Below are positions 38,119 to 47,198 of a stretch of DNA of 64,000 nucleotides, one piece after another. Source of the stretch: Pseudomonas chlororaphis (GTDB lineage: Bacteria > Pseudomonadota > Gammaproteobacteria > Pseudomonadales > Pseudomonadaceae); the NCBI RefSeq assembly GCF_000783395.1, contig NZ_JSFK01000003.1:135-64134 (forward strand), read 5' to 3'. A program made the position numbers and the translations under genes. The notes under the pieces were generated by a model that was not told the origin of the DNA, did no database searches, and saw only the letters and a program-made list of their open reading frames with translations. Position 1 is the stretch's first letter. Each line of letters begins with the position of its first letter.

Positions 38119-39311
38119 CAGATCGTCCCTCGCAACGGAGGGTTTTCATCGTTGAGGTAATAGTTGCCCACCGCGTGATATTTCCAGCGCACCGGGTCGT
38201 GCAAGGTGTGCACGCGGGCGTTGCGCCAGTGACGGTCGAGGCCGTGTTCGATCAGCGTGGCCTGGCTGCCGGCCAGTTCGAATAATGTGCTGCCGGCGGC
38301 GAGAGAAATTTCAGTGCTGATCGCGCGAGCTTCGGCGACGGCAATCGAGGCCGCCGCAACCGTGTCAGCGTTGGTTTCAGCCTGCGCGGCATCAAGGAAT
38401 TCGCCGGCCCGTTCAAGCAAGGCCTCGGTGGCGTGCAGACGAATGCTCAAGTGGCCGAAGCTCTTGAGCGTCAGCGGATCTTCGGTGGCTTTGTCGTTAC
38501 CGGAATCGATCCACGGGCGCGTCTTGCTGCGCACAAAATGCAGCGCATCCTCGTAAGCAGCCCGGGCGATGCCGGTGTCGATGGCGGCGTGAAGGATCTG
38601 CGCCAGCGGGCCAACGGTAGTCGGACGTTCAAATGCACTCTGGAAGGGCAGCACGTCCTCAGCCGAGACGAACACGTCTTCGAACACAACCGAGCCGCTG
38701 CCGGTGGTGCGTTGGCCGAAGCCGCTCCAGTCGTCGATCACGGTCAGGCCTTTGCTGTCACGCGGGACGAAGGCAAGTTGCTGCACACCGTTTTCATCAA
38801 CCACGGAAGTCGGAATGCGCTGGGCGTAAATCGCCCCGGTCGAGTAAAACTTGCGGCCATTGATGCGATAGCCGTCACCGTCGCGCTTGAGGCTGGTGAC
38901 GCGGTCGTGAGCCGTTTTGGTGCCCAGTTCTGCCAGGGCATTGCCGAAGCGTTGGCCGGCCAGCACCTCGGCGTACAGCCGTTGTTTTTGCGCATGGCTG
39001 CCGTTTACGCGCAGCACTTCCAATGCATAAAAATGATTTTGCGGAATCTGTCCGAGCGAGCCGTCGGCCTGGGCGATCAAGGCGATGACGTTGGCCAACG
39101 TCACATTGGACACGCCAGCGCCGCCGTACTCCTTCGGTACGCTGATGCCCCACAAACCGGAGCGGGAAAATACATCGAGTTCCGGCAGCGGCAGGCGACG
39201 TTCACGATCGCGCAGAGCGCTGTCGCGTTTGAAATCTTCGGCCAGGTCGCTGGCGACGATCAGGGCTTGCTCATCGCTGGTGATGACCGCGACGTGATGG
39301 GAAAAAGTCAT
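38118..39311 (-). CDS. sfnB: SfnB-type flavin oxidoreductase (copy 1)
   Basis: 397 residues with the acyl-CoA dehydrogenase fold used by DszC and the SfnB sulfur-acquisition family. Seen: GLWGISVPKEYGGAGV near residue 53, QIPQNHFYALE near 92, GRKFYSTGAIYA near 150, DDWSGFGQRTTGSGS near 193, and the family C-terminus NARVHTLHDPVRWKYHAVG. Predicted to oxidise a sulfur atom or C-S bond with flavin and O2. Contains only the initiator Met and no Cys. Paralogue of the gene just upstream. GGAG lies seven bases before the ATG. Confidence 0.92.
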   Translation of the reverse strand: MTFSHHVAVITSDEQALIVASDLAEDFKRDSALRDRERRLPLPELDVFSRSGLWGISVPKEYGGAGVSNVTLANVIALIAQADGSLGQIPQNHFYALEVLRVNGSHAQKQRLYAEVLAGQRFGNALAELGTKTAHDRVTSLKRDGDGYRINGRKFYSTGAIYAQRIPTSVVDENGVQQLAFVPRDSKGLTVIDDWSGFGQRTTGSGSVVFEDVFVSAEDVLPFQSAFERPTTVGPLAQILHAAIDTGIARAAYEDALHFVRSKTRPWIDSGNDKATEDPLTLKSFGHLSIRLHATEALLERAGEFLDAAQAETNADTVAAASIAVAEARAISTEISLAAGSTLFELAGSQATLIEHGLDRHWRNARVHTLHDPVRWKYHAVGNYYLNDENPPLRGTI

Positions 39312-39334
39312 AGGTTTCTCCAGATGTCTGGTCG

Positions 39335-40576
39335 TCAGATCCAGGAATGGCGAGCCGGCAGAGTGCCGTTGAGGCGATAGGCGCCGACCGCGTGATATTT
39401 CCAGCGCACCGGGTCGTGCAACGTATGCACGCGGGCATTACGCCAATGGCGGTCGAGATTGAATTCGGCGAGGGTCGCGCGGCTGCCGGCCAGTTCGAAA
39501 AGCTTCTCGCTGGCGAGCAAAGAAATCTCGGTGGTGAGCACTTTCGCTTCAGCCACAGCAATCGAGGCGCGGGCGGCGGATTCGGCAGTGAGCGGTGCGG
39601 CGTGTACTTGATCCAGGACTTTGCCAGCCTTGCGCAACAGCGCTTCGGCGGCGTGCAGTTCGATTTTCAGTTTGCCAATGTCGGCGATCACGTAAAGGTC
39701 ATCGCTGGCGCGATCAACCTTGGCGTCGATCCACGGCCGTGCGCGGGTTTTGACGAACTCAATGGCGTCATCAATGGCGCCACGGGCGATACCAGCGTCG
39801 ATCGCGGCTTGAATCAGCTGCGACACCGCGCCTTGGGTATTCGGGACTTCGTTGATCTTCCAGTTGTCGACCACCAGGTTCGACTCGACACGCACGTTGT
39901 TCAGCAAAATCGTGCCGCTGGCAGTGGTGCGCTGACCGAAGCCCGACCAGTCATCAACAATACGCAAACCCGGCGTACCGCGACGAACGAAGGCCAGCAC
40001 TTGCTTGCCGTCATCGTTGAGTGCCTTGACCGCGACCCAGTGCGCAAACAGCGCGCCGGTGGAATAGAACTTCTGCCCATTGATCACGTAATCGTCGCCG
40101 TCAGCAGTGATCCGTGCTTTCAGTTCCAGGGTGTTTTTGGTGCCGCGTTCAGGGCCGGCATTGCCGATGCGCCAGCCTTCCAGAACGCTCTGGAGCAGCT
40201 GCTTTTTCTGCGCTTCGGTGGCGCTACCGAGCACCAGATTGATGATGCCGAACTGGTTCTGCGGGATCTGTCCCAGCGCCGGGTCGGCGGCGGAAATGAT
40301 CGCGAACACCTCGGCCAGAGTGACAAAGGAAACCTGCGGGCCACCGTATTCGCGCGGGATGGCGATGCTGCCTAATCCGCTGCGGGTGAACTGTTCGATT
40401 TCCGACCACGGCAACTTGCGCTGACGGTCGCGTTTGGCCGCCTGCACGCGGGCGACTTGCGCCAGTTCATGGGCAGCCTTGATGGCTTGGGCGTCGTTGC
40501 GCAACACCTGCGCGGGCAACAACAGTGGGGCGATGTCCAGATCAGACTGGACGTTTGCGTCTGCCAGACTGGACAT
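39335..40576 (-). CDS. sfnB: SfnB-type flavin oxidoreductase (copy 2)
   Basis: 413 residues from the ATG at 40576, preceded by AAGGAG; a GTG at 40585 would overlap that site. It shares GSIAIPREYGGPQVS, QIPQNQFGI, GQKFYSTGALFA, DDWSGFGQRTTASGT and NARVHTLHDPVRWKYHAVG with copy 1, so the two arose by tandem duplication. First gene of sfnB-sfnB-monooxygenase(-metQNI). Only the initiator Met and no Cys. The two copies may form a heteromer or act on different substrates. Confidence 0.92.
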   Translation of the reverse strand: MSSLADANVQSDLDIAPLLLPAQVLRNDAQAIKAAHELAQVARVQAAKRDRQRKLPWSEIEQFTRSGLGSIAIPREYGGPQVSFVTLAEVFAIISAADPALGQIPQNQFGIINLVLGSATEAQKKQLLQSVLEGWRIGNAGPERGTKNTLELKARITADGDDYVINGQKFYSTGALFAHWVAVKALNDDGKQVLAFVRRGTPGLRIVDDWSGFGQRTTASGTILLNNVRVESNLVVDNWKINEVPNTQGAVSQLIQAAIDAGIARGAIDDAIEFVKTRARPWIDAKVDRASDDLYVIADIGKLKIELHAAEALLRKAGKVLDQVHAAPLTAESAARASIAVAEAKVLTTEISLLASEKLFELAGSRATLAEFNLDRHWRNARVHTLHDPVRWKYHAVGAYRLNGTLPARHSWI

Positions 40577-40742
40577 CAGTGCCACTCCTTGGCTGCACGC
40601 AATGCCCTGGCGTTCTGCACTGGGGTGATTGTGTTCCGGACCATACTGCCTACCTCACATCTCATGAAAAACGCCGCAAAAGTGCGGCGAACGAAAGAAT
40701 GTCCGGTGGTCCGGTTCATATACCCTAAGCGTGTATAAATAT

Positions 40743-40768
40743 TAAATAAACTAACTTTTAGGAATATG
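40743..40768. promoter_or_regulatory. Sulfur-type AT-rich box upstream of the sfnB operon
   Basis: AAATAAACTAACTTTTAGG followed by AATATG on the plus strand, very close to the boxes before tauA and the TonB receptor. About 165 bases upstream of the sfnB start. Confidence 0.45.
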
Positions 40769-40806
40769 TATAGAAGGGGTGATGGTCGGGTTGGTTAAGA
40801 ATTTCA

Positions 40807-40832
40807 GGTGAGGGGGCACAACCCCCGTCACC
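40807..40832 (-). terminator. Hairpin after the Ig-like gene
   Basis: GGTGAGGGGG and CCCCCGTCACC pair around CACAA with one bulge. It lies 12 bases past the stop of the minus-strand gene at 40844. The following stretch is not a clear T-run, so termination strength is uncertain. Confidence 0.5.
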
Positions 40833-40843
40833 ATCAAAGCGCA

Positions 40844-41608
40844 TCAGGCCTTGCGCGATTCGGCCGCCTTGAGTTCCTGCCTCAGAGGGACTTTCAGATA
40901 AGGATTCACACAGCCGATCTTCAAGGTACGAGGCGGCGCCCAGCGGGAGTTATTGCCAACCCGGTCGATGACGCAGTAAGTCACGTCCAGCCGCAGATCC
41001 TCACCCGCTTCGACGATCACCGACGGAGGCACCCAGACCTGAATCGGTAACCCGATATCCGCAGCGGTGATTGGCATCAGATCCATGCGTACATCACCCC
41101 AGCGCAAGGTGATGGCGTCGTCCTCGGCCATGTTCAGATACGGCTCGATGGTCAGCGGCACGCCGCGTTTGATCTGGTTCGGATTCACGCCCTGGCGGCG
41201 AATGGTGTCGGGGATGGTCACCGGGGCCAGTTGCTGGTTTTCATCTGCGCTCAGCGTCGAGGGTTGCCCACCGGGGCAGTCCAGTTTGACCTGCACGCGC
41301 GTCGCTGCCGACAGCGCCGGACCTTGGCCGACCTGCATCACCCGGTAGTGAATGCGCGCGGTGCCGCTGGCGATGAAACTCTCCGGCACCCGCAGGCGGA
41401 CCGCTGTGCCGACGTCATCGGCCGTCAGCACCCTGGAGGCGACATAGCACTTGTTCCAGAACAGCTCGATCAGGTCTCCGCTGTCCATATCGGGGTAGGG
41501 CGAGACCTCGACCAGAAAATGTGCGGCGGCGCTCAGATTGATGCCGGTTTTTTGCGCAGGCGCCAGGATCGGCGCTGCCAGTTCGGGGGTATGCGAAGTG
41601 CGGGTCAT
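40844..41608 (-). CDS. Orphan protein with two Ig-like repeats
   Basis: 254 residues, not recognised as an enzyme. Two tandem ~75-residue units: one with DLIELFWNKCYVASRVLTADDVGTAV (abridged) near residue 45 and RIHYRVMQVG, the other with ITLRWGDVRMDLMPITAADI near 165 and DVTYCVIDRVGNNSRW near 205. This beta-sandwich pattern resembles Ig-like modules found in long Pseudomonas surface or toxin-like proteins. No signal peptide. It stands alone between the sfnB and tcy operons, contains Cys and Met, and so does not look like part of the sulfur-starvation set. Function unknown. Confidence 0.75.
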   Translation of the reverse strand: MTRTSHTPELAAPILAPAQKTGINLSAAAHFLVEVSPYPDMDSGDLIELFWNKCYVASRVLTADDVGTAVRLRVPESFIASGTARIHYRVMQVGQGPALSAATRVQVKLDCPGGQPSTLSADENQQLAPVTIPDTIRRQGVNPNQIKRGVPLTIEPYLNMAEDDAITLRWGDVRMDLMPITAADIGLPIQVWVPPSVIVEAGEDLRLDVTYCVIDRVGNNSRWAPPRTLKIGCVNPYLKVPLRQELKAAESRKA

Positions 41609-42076
41609 CGATTTCTCTCCTTGAAGCCTTGCAGCGAAGTCCGTTTCTGGAAGAACAAAAGGCGTGAATAAACTGGCAATAAAACTTTGAACTTTTATTC
41701 AAGTTGAATACGGGTTGATTGAACTAAGTGGTGCCAGTTGTCGACTAGATAAGAGTGTGCGGGATGGGGTGTCAATAGACGATATTAGTTAATCCGCGAA
41801 TTACGAATTAATCAGAAGCTTCCTACGCTGCTGTGGTCATTTGCCTAGGTGTTCAGGCGAAATGAGCCACGAAACTCGGGGCTTTTTGGCGGGTTTTGCG
41901 CATGTTTATTCGAAGGCTGTCATGTCGGGTAAAGCGGGATTGAGGCGGGCGCTATCTGTTGCAGAACATATATATGTACCGCTTCGGATATGTTTTGTCT
42001 GGGGGGCTGGAAGATTCGGGGTTTTAATAAAGGTAACTTCCATCCATGGAAATTGCCGGGATCACAATGAAAATTC
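41609..42076. other. 468-base gap with no clear gene
   Basis: AT-richer than its surroundings. An 81-codon frame at 41841-42086 on the plus strand runs into the end of tcyN and lacks a good ribosome site, so I do not call it. TTAATCCGCGAATTACG ... ATTAAT near 41787 forms a loose inverted repeat. The promoter of the Ig-like gene must lie at its left end. Confidence 0.5.
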
Positions 42077-42826
42077 TCAGACGTGATTCAGGAACTTGCT
42101 GAGAAACTGTTTAGTGCGTTCTTCTTGCGGGTTGGCAAACAACGCTTTGGCTTCACCTTGCTCGACGATCACGCCTTTGTCGAAAAACACCACACGGTTG
42201 GCCACGTCACGGGCAAAACCCATTTCGTGGGTGACGATGACCATGGTGCGTTTTTCTTCGGCGAGACCCCGAATGGTCGCCAGCACTTCACCGACCAGTT
42301 CCGGATCGAGGGCCGAGGTCGGCTCGTCGAACAGGATCACTTCCGGCTCCATCGCCAGCGCTCGGGCTATCGCCACGCGCTGTTGCTGACCACCGGAGAG
42401 ACGACGCGGATAAGCGTCTTCCTTACCGGCGAGTCCGACCTTGGCCAGCAATTTCTTGCCCAGGGCAACCGCCTCTTCGCGCGGCATCTTCTTGACCACG
42501 ATCGGGCCTTCAATGACGTTTTCCAAAGCGGTGCGATGGGGGAACAGGTTGAAGTTCTGGAACACGAAACCCACGTGCTGGCGCAGGTTGCGCACCAGAC
42601 CTTGCTGCTGGTTCAGCGGGCGACTGGTATCGATTTCGATATCGCCAACCTTGATCCGGCCGCTGGTGGGTTGTTCAAGGAAATTCAGGCAGCGCAGGAA
42701 CGTCGTTTTCCCCGAACCGCTGGGGCCGATGATCGCGACCACCTCACCTTCCTTCACCTCAAGGTCAATGCCGTTGAGCACGACCTGACCCTTGAATTGC
42801 TTGGTCAGTTTTTCTACGACAATCAT
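42077..42826 (-). CDS. tcyN: L-cystine ABC transporter ATPase TcyN
   Basis: A 249-residue ATPase: Walker [10 protein letters not shown] near residue 35, [12 protein letters not shown], signature LSGGQQQR near 143, Walker [15 protein letters not shown] near 163, [13 protein letters not shown] lies eight bases before the ATG. The frame open to 43141 upstream belongs to the permease gene. Two bases separate it from tcyL. It imports cystine with TcyJ and TcyL, feeding dcyD and cysteine pools. Confidence 0.94.
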   Translation of the reverse strand: MIVVEKLTKQFKGQVVLNGIDLEVKEGEVVAIIGPSGSGKTTFLRCLNFLEQPTSGRIKVGDIEIDTSRPLNQQQGLVRNLRQHVGFVFQNFNLFPHRTALENVIEGPIVVKKMPREEAVALGKKLLAKVGLAGKEDAYPRRLSGGQQQRVAIARALAMEPEVILFDEPTSALDPELVGEVLATIRGLAEEKRTMVIVTHEMGFARDVANRVVFFDKGVIVEQGEAKALFANPQEERTKQFLSKFLNHV

Positions 42827-42828
42827 CG

Positions 42829-43551
42829 TCAGGACTCCTGGTCGTGCCGATTGACCCGCTCTTCCAGCTTGTTCTGGAAATGCGAGAGCACCGTGGCCAG
42901 AATCCAGTAGATCAGCGCGGCGGCAAGATACATGGTGAAGACTTCGAAAGTCCGGGCGGTAATCAGTTGCGCCTGACGGAACAGTTCCGGTACTTGAATG
43001 GTGGCTGCCAGAGCGGTGTCCTTGACCAGTGAAATGAAGCTGTTGCCCAGCGGCGGCAACGCCGTGCGCATCGCTTGCGGCAGAATGGCCCGGCGCAGGG
43101 TTTGCGCGCGGGTCATGCCGATGCTCGCAGCGGCTTCCCACTGGCCGCGCTCGATCGAACCGATCGCGGCGCGGAGAATTTCACAGGCGTAGGCGGCCAT
43201 GTTCAGCGAGAAGCCGATCAGCGCCGCTGGCAGCGGATCCAGTTCGATTCCCAGTTGCGGGAAGCCGTAATAGATCACGAACAACTGCACCAGTAACGGC
43301 GTACCGCGAAAGAACGACACGTAGACGCGCGCCAACCAGCTCACCGATTTGAAGCGCGAAAGGCGCATCAACGCCAGGCCGAAGCCTAGCAGCAAGCCGA
43401 AGAACATCCCGCCGAGGCTGAGGACTACCGTGAAGTACGCGCCCTTGAGCAGGAAGGGCGCGGAGTCCACCAACAGCTGTGTGGTTTCGGCGATTTGCTG
43501 GCTCAATTGCGGGAGGTCCAGTCCGAATCCGAATTGAAATCCAGCTTCCAT
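42829..43551 (-). CDS. tcyL: L-cystine ABC transporter permease TcyL
   Basis: A 240-residue permease of the amino acid family with about five hydrophobic spans, motif [20 protein letters not shown] near residue 95 and loop [20 protein letters not shown] near 157. It overlaps the tcyJ stop by one base (TAATG) and is two bases from tcyN. A single permease gene implies a homodimer. Confidence 0.93.
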   Translation of the reverse strand: MEAGFQFGFGLDLPQLSQQIAETTQLLVDSAPFLLKGAYFTVVLSLGGMFFGLLLGFGLALMRLSRFKSVSWLARVYVSFFRGTPLLVQLFVIYYGFPQLGIELDPLPAALIGFSLNMAAYACEILRAAIGSIERGQWEAAASIGMTRAQTLRRAILPQAMRTALPPLGNSFISLVKDTALAATIQVPELFRQAQLITARTFEVFTMYLAAALIYWILATVLSHFQNKLEERVNRHDQES

Positions 43552-44351
43552 TATTTCGTGACGTCAGCGTTGAAGTACTTCGTGGACAGCTTCGCAAGGG
43601 TGCCGTCGGCACGCAGTTCGTCGAGGGCCTTGTTCACGGCGGCCAGCAGTTCAGGCTCGCCTTTACGCAGGGCAACACCGGCTTCCTGGCGGGAGAAGGC
43701 TTCGCCGGCAGCGACGGTTTTCGGCGCTTTTTTGGCGTACTCAAGTGCGGCCAGACGGTCGATCAGGATGGCGTCGGTGCGGCCATTGTTCAGGTCGGCG
43801 AACTTGGTCGGATCATCGTCGTAAGTACGTACGTCGGCGCCGGGCACGTTGGCGCGTACCCATTGTTCGTAGTTGGTGCCCAGGCCTACACCGACTTTCT
43901 TGCCAGACAGGTCGGCGGCGGTCTTGATGTTCAGCGCGGCTTCCTTGCTCTTCAGCACCAGCGCCTGAATCCCGGACACGGTGTACGGCTCGGAGAAGTC
44001 ATACTTCTTCTTGCGCTCTTCGGAGATGGTCACCTGGTTGACGACAACGTCCAGACGCTTGGATTCCAGCGCGGCGAGGATACCGTCCCACTTGGTTGGC
44101 TGAACCTTGGCTTTGACACCAAGCTTTTGCGCCAGCGCTTCGGAGAGTTCGACTTCGAAACCGGACAGCTTGCCGTCGGCATCGACGAAGCTGAACGGTG
44201 GGTAAGTGCCTTCCAGGCCGACGTTGATGACGCCTTTGTCCTTGATCTGTTGCAGCTGCTCACCGGCCACTGCCTGGCCGATCAGACCGGCGCTCAGCGC
44301 CAGGCCCAGCGAACCCACCAGCAGATTGCGACGTAGTGCGGAAAAATTCAT
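43551..44351 (-). CDS. tcyJ: Cystine-binding periplasmic protein TcyJ
   Basis: A 266-residue FliY/TcyJ-like binding protein. Signal peptide to about residue 29 (GQAVAGEQ). Motifs INVGLEGTYPPFSFVDADGK and VVVNQVTISEERKKKYDFSEP (abridged) are typical. Only the initiator Met and no Cys, a sulfur-saving composition for an abundant cystine catcher. First gene of tcyJ-tcyL-tcyN; dcyD and epsC lie immediately upstream, completing a cystine-handling locus. A TTATTC box lies at 44523. Confidence 0.94.
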   Translation of the reverse strand: MNFSALRRNLLVGSLGLALSAGLIGQAVAGEQLQQIKDKGVINVGLEGTYPPFSFVDADGKLSGFEVELSEALAQKLGVKAKVQPTKWDGILAALESKRLDVVVNQVTISEERKKKYDFSEPYTVSGIQALVLKSKEAALNIKTAADLSGKKVGVGLGTNYEQWVRANVPGADVRTYDDDPTKFADLNNGRTDAILIDRLAALEYAKKAPKTVAAGEAFSRQEAGVALRKGEPELLAAVNKALDELRADGTLAKLSTKYFNADVTK

Positions 44352-44522
44352 GACGAGCCCCTGTGTTTTCTTATGGAAGACGCTAAAGGAAAGTTGGCGA
44401 ATTGGTGATTCGTGCGCCTGCGTTATCGTGCCCTAAAGCAGCTTATGCGTCTCGCGCGAAATTCGCCTGCGGCGAGACTATAAGATGTCTGCTTTAGACT
44501 TGAAAATACTTAATAATTGAAA

Positions 44523-44538
44523 TGTTATTCTTAATTGG
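44523..44538. promoter_or_regulatory. TTATTC box upstream of tcyJ
   Basis: TGTTATTCTTAATTGG, a looser match to the CTTATTCCTTAACG form of the recurring sulfur-type box. About 170 bases before the tcyJ start. Confidence 0.3.
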
Positions 44539-44546
44539 TATATGAG

Positions 44547-44658
44547 GATCGTTCCCACGCTCTGCGTGGGAATGCCTCTAGGGACGCTCCGCGTTCCAGC
44601 GCTCAAGGGGACGCGCAGCGTCCCGGGCTGCATTCCGACGCAGAGCGTGGGAATGATC
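44547..44658. repeat. Extended palindrome, family D
   Basis: GATCGTTCCCACGCTCTGCG at the left pairs with CGCAGAGCGTGGGAATGATC at the right; an inner GGGACGCTCCGCG / CGCGCAGCGTCCC pair lies between. It is a long relative of the 31-base palindrome at 7836, located between dcyD's 3' end and the tcyJ promoter. Confidence 0.85.
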
Positions 44659-44660
44659 AG

Positions 44661-45653
44661 TCAGAGGAAATCCTTGTAGGCAAATAGCGCCGGCGCCCCA
44701 CCGGTATGCAGGAAGATGATCGGGCCTTCATTGAAGCGCTGACGGCCGATACCATCGAGTAACCCAGCCATGGCCTTGCCGGTGTACACCGGATCGAGCA
44801 ACACCGCTTCCTGACTCGCCAGCAATTTCACTGCCGCCAACGTCCCGGCATTCGGCTCGCCATAACGCGGGCCAAAATATTCGTCCCATAGCTCAACCTT
44901 GAAACTGGTCGGCAGCTCGACACCGAGCAGCTCCGCCGTACGTTCGGCAAGTCCCTGAACCTTCGGCCGCTGGTCTTCTTCACTGCGCGAAACGGTCACG
45001 CCAATCACCGGCAATTGCGGCAACACTTCGCTCAACGCCAATGCCAGACCGCTGTGCGTTCCGGCACTGCCTGAGGCCAACACTACAGCGGCGAAATTCA
45101 GGCCGGTATCCTTGATCTGCTCGGCCAGTTCCAGACCGGCACGCACGTAACCGAGCGCGCCGAGCGCATTGGAGCCACCGATTGGCACCAGATACGGTTT
45201 CTTGCCGTTGCTGCGCAGACGTGCGGCGAGGGCGGCCAGTTGGTCGTCGGCGTTGTCGAGGTTGTCGACCAGTTCGACTTTGGTATCGAACAGATCCAGC
45301 AGCAAACGGTTGCCGTTGCCGGTGTAATTGCTGTCGTCGGTGCCCAGCGGATTTTCCAGCAGCGCCACACAACCCAGACCCAGTTTGGCGGCCAGTGCGG
45401 CGGTCTGGCGAACGTGGTTCGACTGCAATGCACCGGCGGTGATCAGCGTGTCGGCGCCTTGCGCGAGAGCGTCGGCGGCGAGGTATTCGAGTTTGCGCAG
45501 TTTGTTGCCGCCCATGGCCAGCGGCGTCAGGTCATCGCGTTTGATGTACACCTCGCGACCGAGCCAGGTGGACAGCCGTTCGAGTTTTTCCAGCGGCGTC
45601 GGGTGGTTGAGCAGGTCGAGGCGGGCAAAGCGGTCCAGCTGTTGTTTAATCAT
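44661..45653 (-). CDS. dcyD: D-cysteine desulfhydrase DcyD
   Basis: A 330-residue PLP enzyme of the ACC deaminase/D-cysteine desulfhydrase family: D-cysteine to pyruvate, sulfide and ammonia. The PLP lysine is Lys51 in [24 protein letters not shown] near 80 and GSGGT-like [10 protein letters not shown] near 195 bind substrate and phosphate. The ATG at 45653 is chosen because family members start MIKQQLDRF; the open frame to 45881 runs into the promoter of epsC. Divergent from epsC and next to the cystine importer. Confidence 0.93.
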   Translation of the reverse strand: MIKQQLDRFARLDLLNHPTPLEKLERLSTWLGREVYIKRDDLTPLAMGGNKLRKLEYLAADALAQGADTLITAGALQSNHVRQTAALAAKLGLGCVALLENPLGTDDSNYTGNGNRLLLDLFDTKVELVDNLDNADDQLAALAARLRSNGKKPYLVPIGGSNALGALGYVRAGLELAEQIKDTGLNFAAVVLASGSAGTHSGLALALSEVLPQLPVIGVTVSRSEEDQRPKVQGLAERTAELLGVELPTSFKVELWDEYFGPRYGEPNAGTLAAVKLLASQEAVLLDPVYTGKAMAGLLDGIGRQRFNEGPIIFLHTGGAPALFAYKDFL

Positions 45654-45843
45654 GGGTCCGTACTGGCGGAGAAAGATGAAAGGACTATAGGCACGCGCTT
45701 TTGCAGGGGCAACCGCCAATCGCTTATAGCCAAATCGACTGAGCCCAGCACTATCGGTTCTTAATTCGCCCTCGCAGCCATGCCGTAAAGTAGTCGCCGT
45801 TGACGCGGCCAGACAGTCCGGCCGCCCGTGAGGAGTCTTTACT

Positions 45844-46770
45844 GTGAGCGAGCGTTCCAGCCATTGGCAATTGCAGACCATCGTCAGCCAACTGCGCAGC
45901 GCGCGGGATCAGTGGCGGACACAGAACGGCCGGGCGTCCGGCGAGCAGGGTGGTCGCGAGCTACCGTCGCGGGCGGCGATGGCGGAGATTCTCGAAGCGT
46001 TGTGCGGCGCGTTGTTCCCGATGCGGTTGGGCCCCGTGGATCTGCGCGAAGAGAGTGAAGATTTTTACGTCGGTCACACCCTTGATGTGGCGCTGAATGC
46101 GTTGTTGGCGCAGACCCGTCTGGAACTGCGTTACGTCGCCCGCCACAGCGCGCAGGCCGACACCGAAGTCGAGGCTCGCGCAATTCAGATTGTGCAGGAT
46201 TTCGCCCTCGCACTGCCGGGCTTGCGCACGCTGCTCGACACCGATGTGCTGGCCGCTTATCACGGTGATCCGGCGGCACGCAGTGTCGATGAAGTTCTGC
46301 TGTGCTATCCGGGGATTCTCGCGGTGATTCACCATCGCCTCGCGCACCATTTGTATCGCGCCGGGTTGCCGTTGCTGGCGCGGATCAGTGCGGAAATTGC
46401 CCATTCGGCGACTGGTATCGATATACATCCGGGTGCGCAGATCGGCCGCAGCTTCTTTATCGATCACGGCACGGGCGTGGTGATCGGCGAGACGGCGATC
46501 ATTGGGGAGCGCGTGAGGATTTATCAGGCGGTGACGTTGGGCGCCAAACGCTTCCCGGCGGATGAAGACGGGCAGTTGCAGAAGGGCCATCCGCGTCATC
46601 CGATTGTTGAGGACGATGTGGTGATTTATGCCGGGGCGACGATTCTCGGGCGGATCACCATTGGCAAGGGTTCGACCATTGGCGGCAATGTGTGGCTGAC
46701 TCGCAGCGTGCCGGCGGGGTGCAATTTGACCCAGGCGAATTTGCAGCATGATGACGGCACACAGAAGTAG
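45844..46770 (+). CDS. epsC: Serine O-acetyltransferase EpsC
   Basis: A 308-residue serine acetyltransferase making O-acetylserine, the acceptor for sulfide in cysteine synthesis. GTG start with GAGGAG eight bases upstream. An N-terminal helical domain (residues 1-180) precedes the left-handed hexapeptide repeat: [51 protein letters not shown]. The longer ~300-residue form is called EpsC and differs from the 270-residue CysE. Divergent from dcyD: one enzyme breaks down D-cysteine, the other prepares to fix sulfide again. Confidence 0.93.
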   Translation: MSERSSHWQLQTIVSQLRSARDQWRTQNGRASGEQGGRELPSRAAMAEILEALCGALFPMRLGPVDLREESEDFYVGHTLDVALNALLAQTRLELRYVARHSAQADTEVEARAIQIVQDFALALPGLRTLLDTDVLAAYHGDPAARSVDEVLLCYPGILAVIHHRLAHHLYRAGLPLLARISAEIAHSATGIDIHPGAQIGRSFFIDHGTGVVIGETAIIGERVRIYQAVTLGAKRFPADEDGQLQKGHPRHPIVEDDVVIYAGATILGRITIGKGSTIGGNVWLTRSVPAGCNLTQANLQHDDGTQK

Positions 46771-46784
46771 GGCTTTAACGGCTT

Positions 46785-46976
46785 ACCCTCACCCCAGCCC
46801 TCTCCCCGAGGGAGAGGGAGCCGACCGAGGTGTCTTGCGTCATACATCGACCTGAAACACCGAGTCGATGATGGATTCGGTACAGCAGGATCATGTCGGC
46901 GTATCTCCCCAATATCCCCCAATCAGTCCCCTCTCCCTCCGGGCGGTCCGACGTTTCGGGAGGGCTAGGGTGAGGG
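46785..46976. repeat. Long nested inverted repeat, family E
   Basis: Left arm CCCTCACCCCAGCCCTCTCC, centre with GACCTGAAACAC...GAGTCGATGATGGATTC, right arm GGGAGGGCTAGGGTGAGGG. The right arm contains a GGGCGGTCCGACGTTTCG insert also seen in the 19.7 kb copy. Confidence 0.85.
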
Positions 46977-47077
46977 CTATTGAACGAATACCCTCAAACC
47001 CACGTCATACCCATCCTTGAGCTAGCGTAGGAAAACTACCGCCTAGCCGTACGATTAGTCCTTACCCCCCCATCCAT

Positions 47078-47107
47078 GTTTAACTTGAACGTTCATTCAA
47101 GTTAAAC
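47078..47107. promoter_or_regulatory. BetI-type operator upstream of betT
   Basis: Perfect 12-base arms GTTTAACTTGAA and TTCAAGTTAAAC around CGTTCA, 91 bases before betT. The TTGAACGTTCATTCAA core resembles the operator of BetI, the choline-responsive TetR repressor, which is not encoded here. Confidence 0.7.
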
Positions 47108-47198
47108 CGGTGGTTCGCTGCCCGCTCACAACAGGAGGCTTGCCTTTGCTGAGTCCGATCATTTCAGCCACGTTTCAACCCCTCGAGGTGCACGTTTC

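Noticed and set aside
41686..41708. TTGAAC...TTCAAGTT stretch considered as a second BetI-like site
   Set aside because: Arms are imperfect and the neighbouring gene has no choline link; the true dyad is at 47078.
41609..42076. Prophage or integrated element remnant in the AT-richer gap
   Set aside because: No integrase, transposase, tRNA or flanking direct repeats were seen.
41841..42086. 81-codon frame on the plus strand
   Set aside because: No ribosome site, runs into the 3' end of tcyN, and no domain visible. Kept only as a note on the gap.
42827..43141. Upstream extension of the tcyN frame
   Set aside because: It overlaps the tcyL permease gene; MIVVEKL at 42826 has a proper ribosome site and fits the family.
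45654..45881. Upstream extension of the dcyD frame
   Set aside because: It covers the divergent epsC promoter and start; family members begin at MIKQQLDRF.
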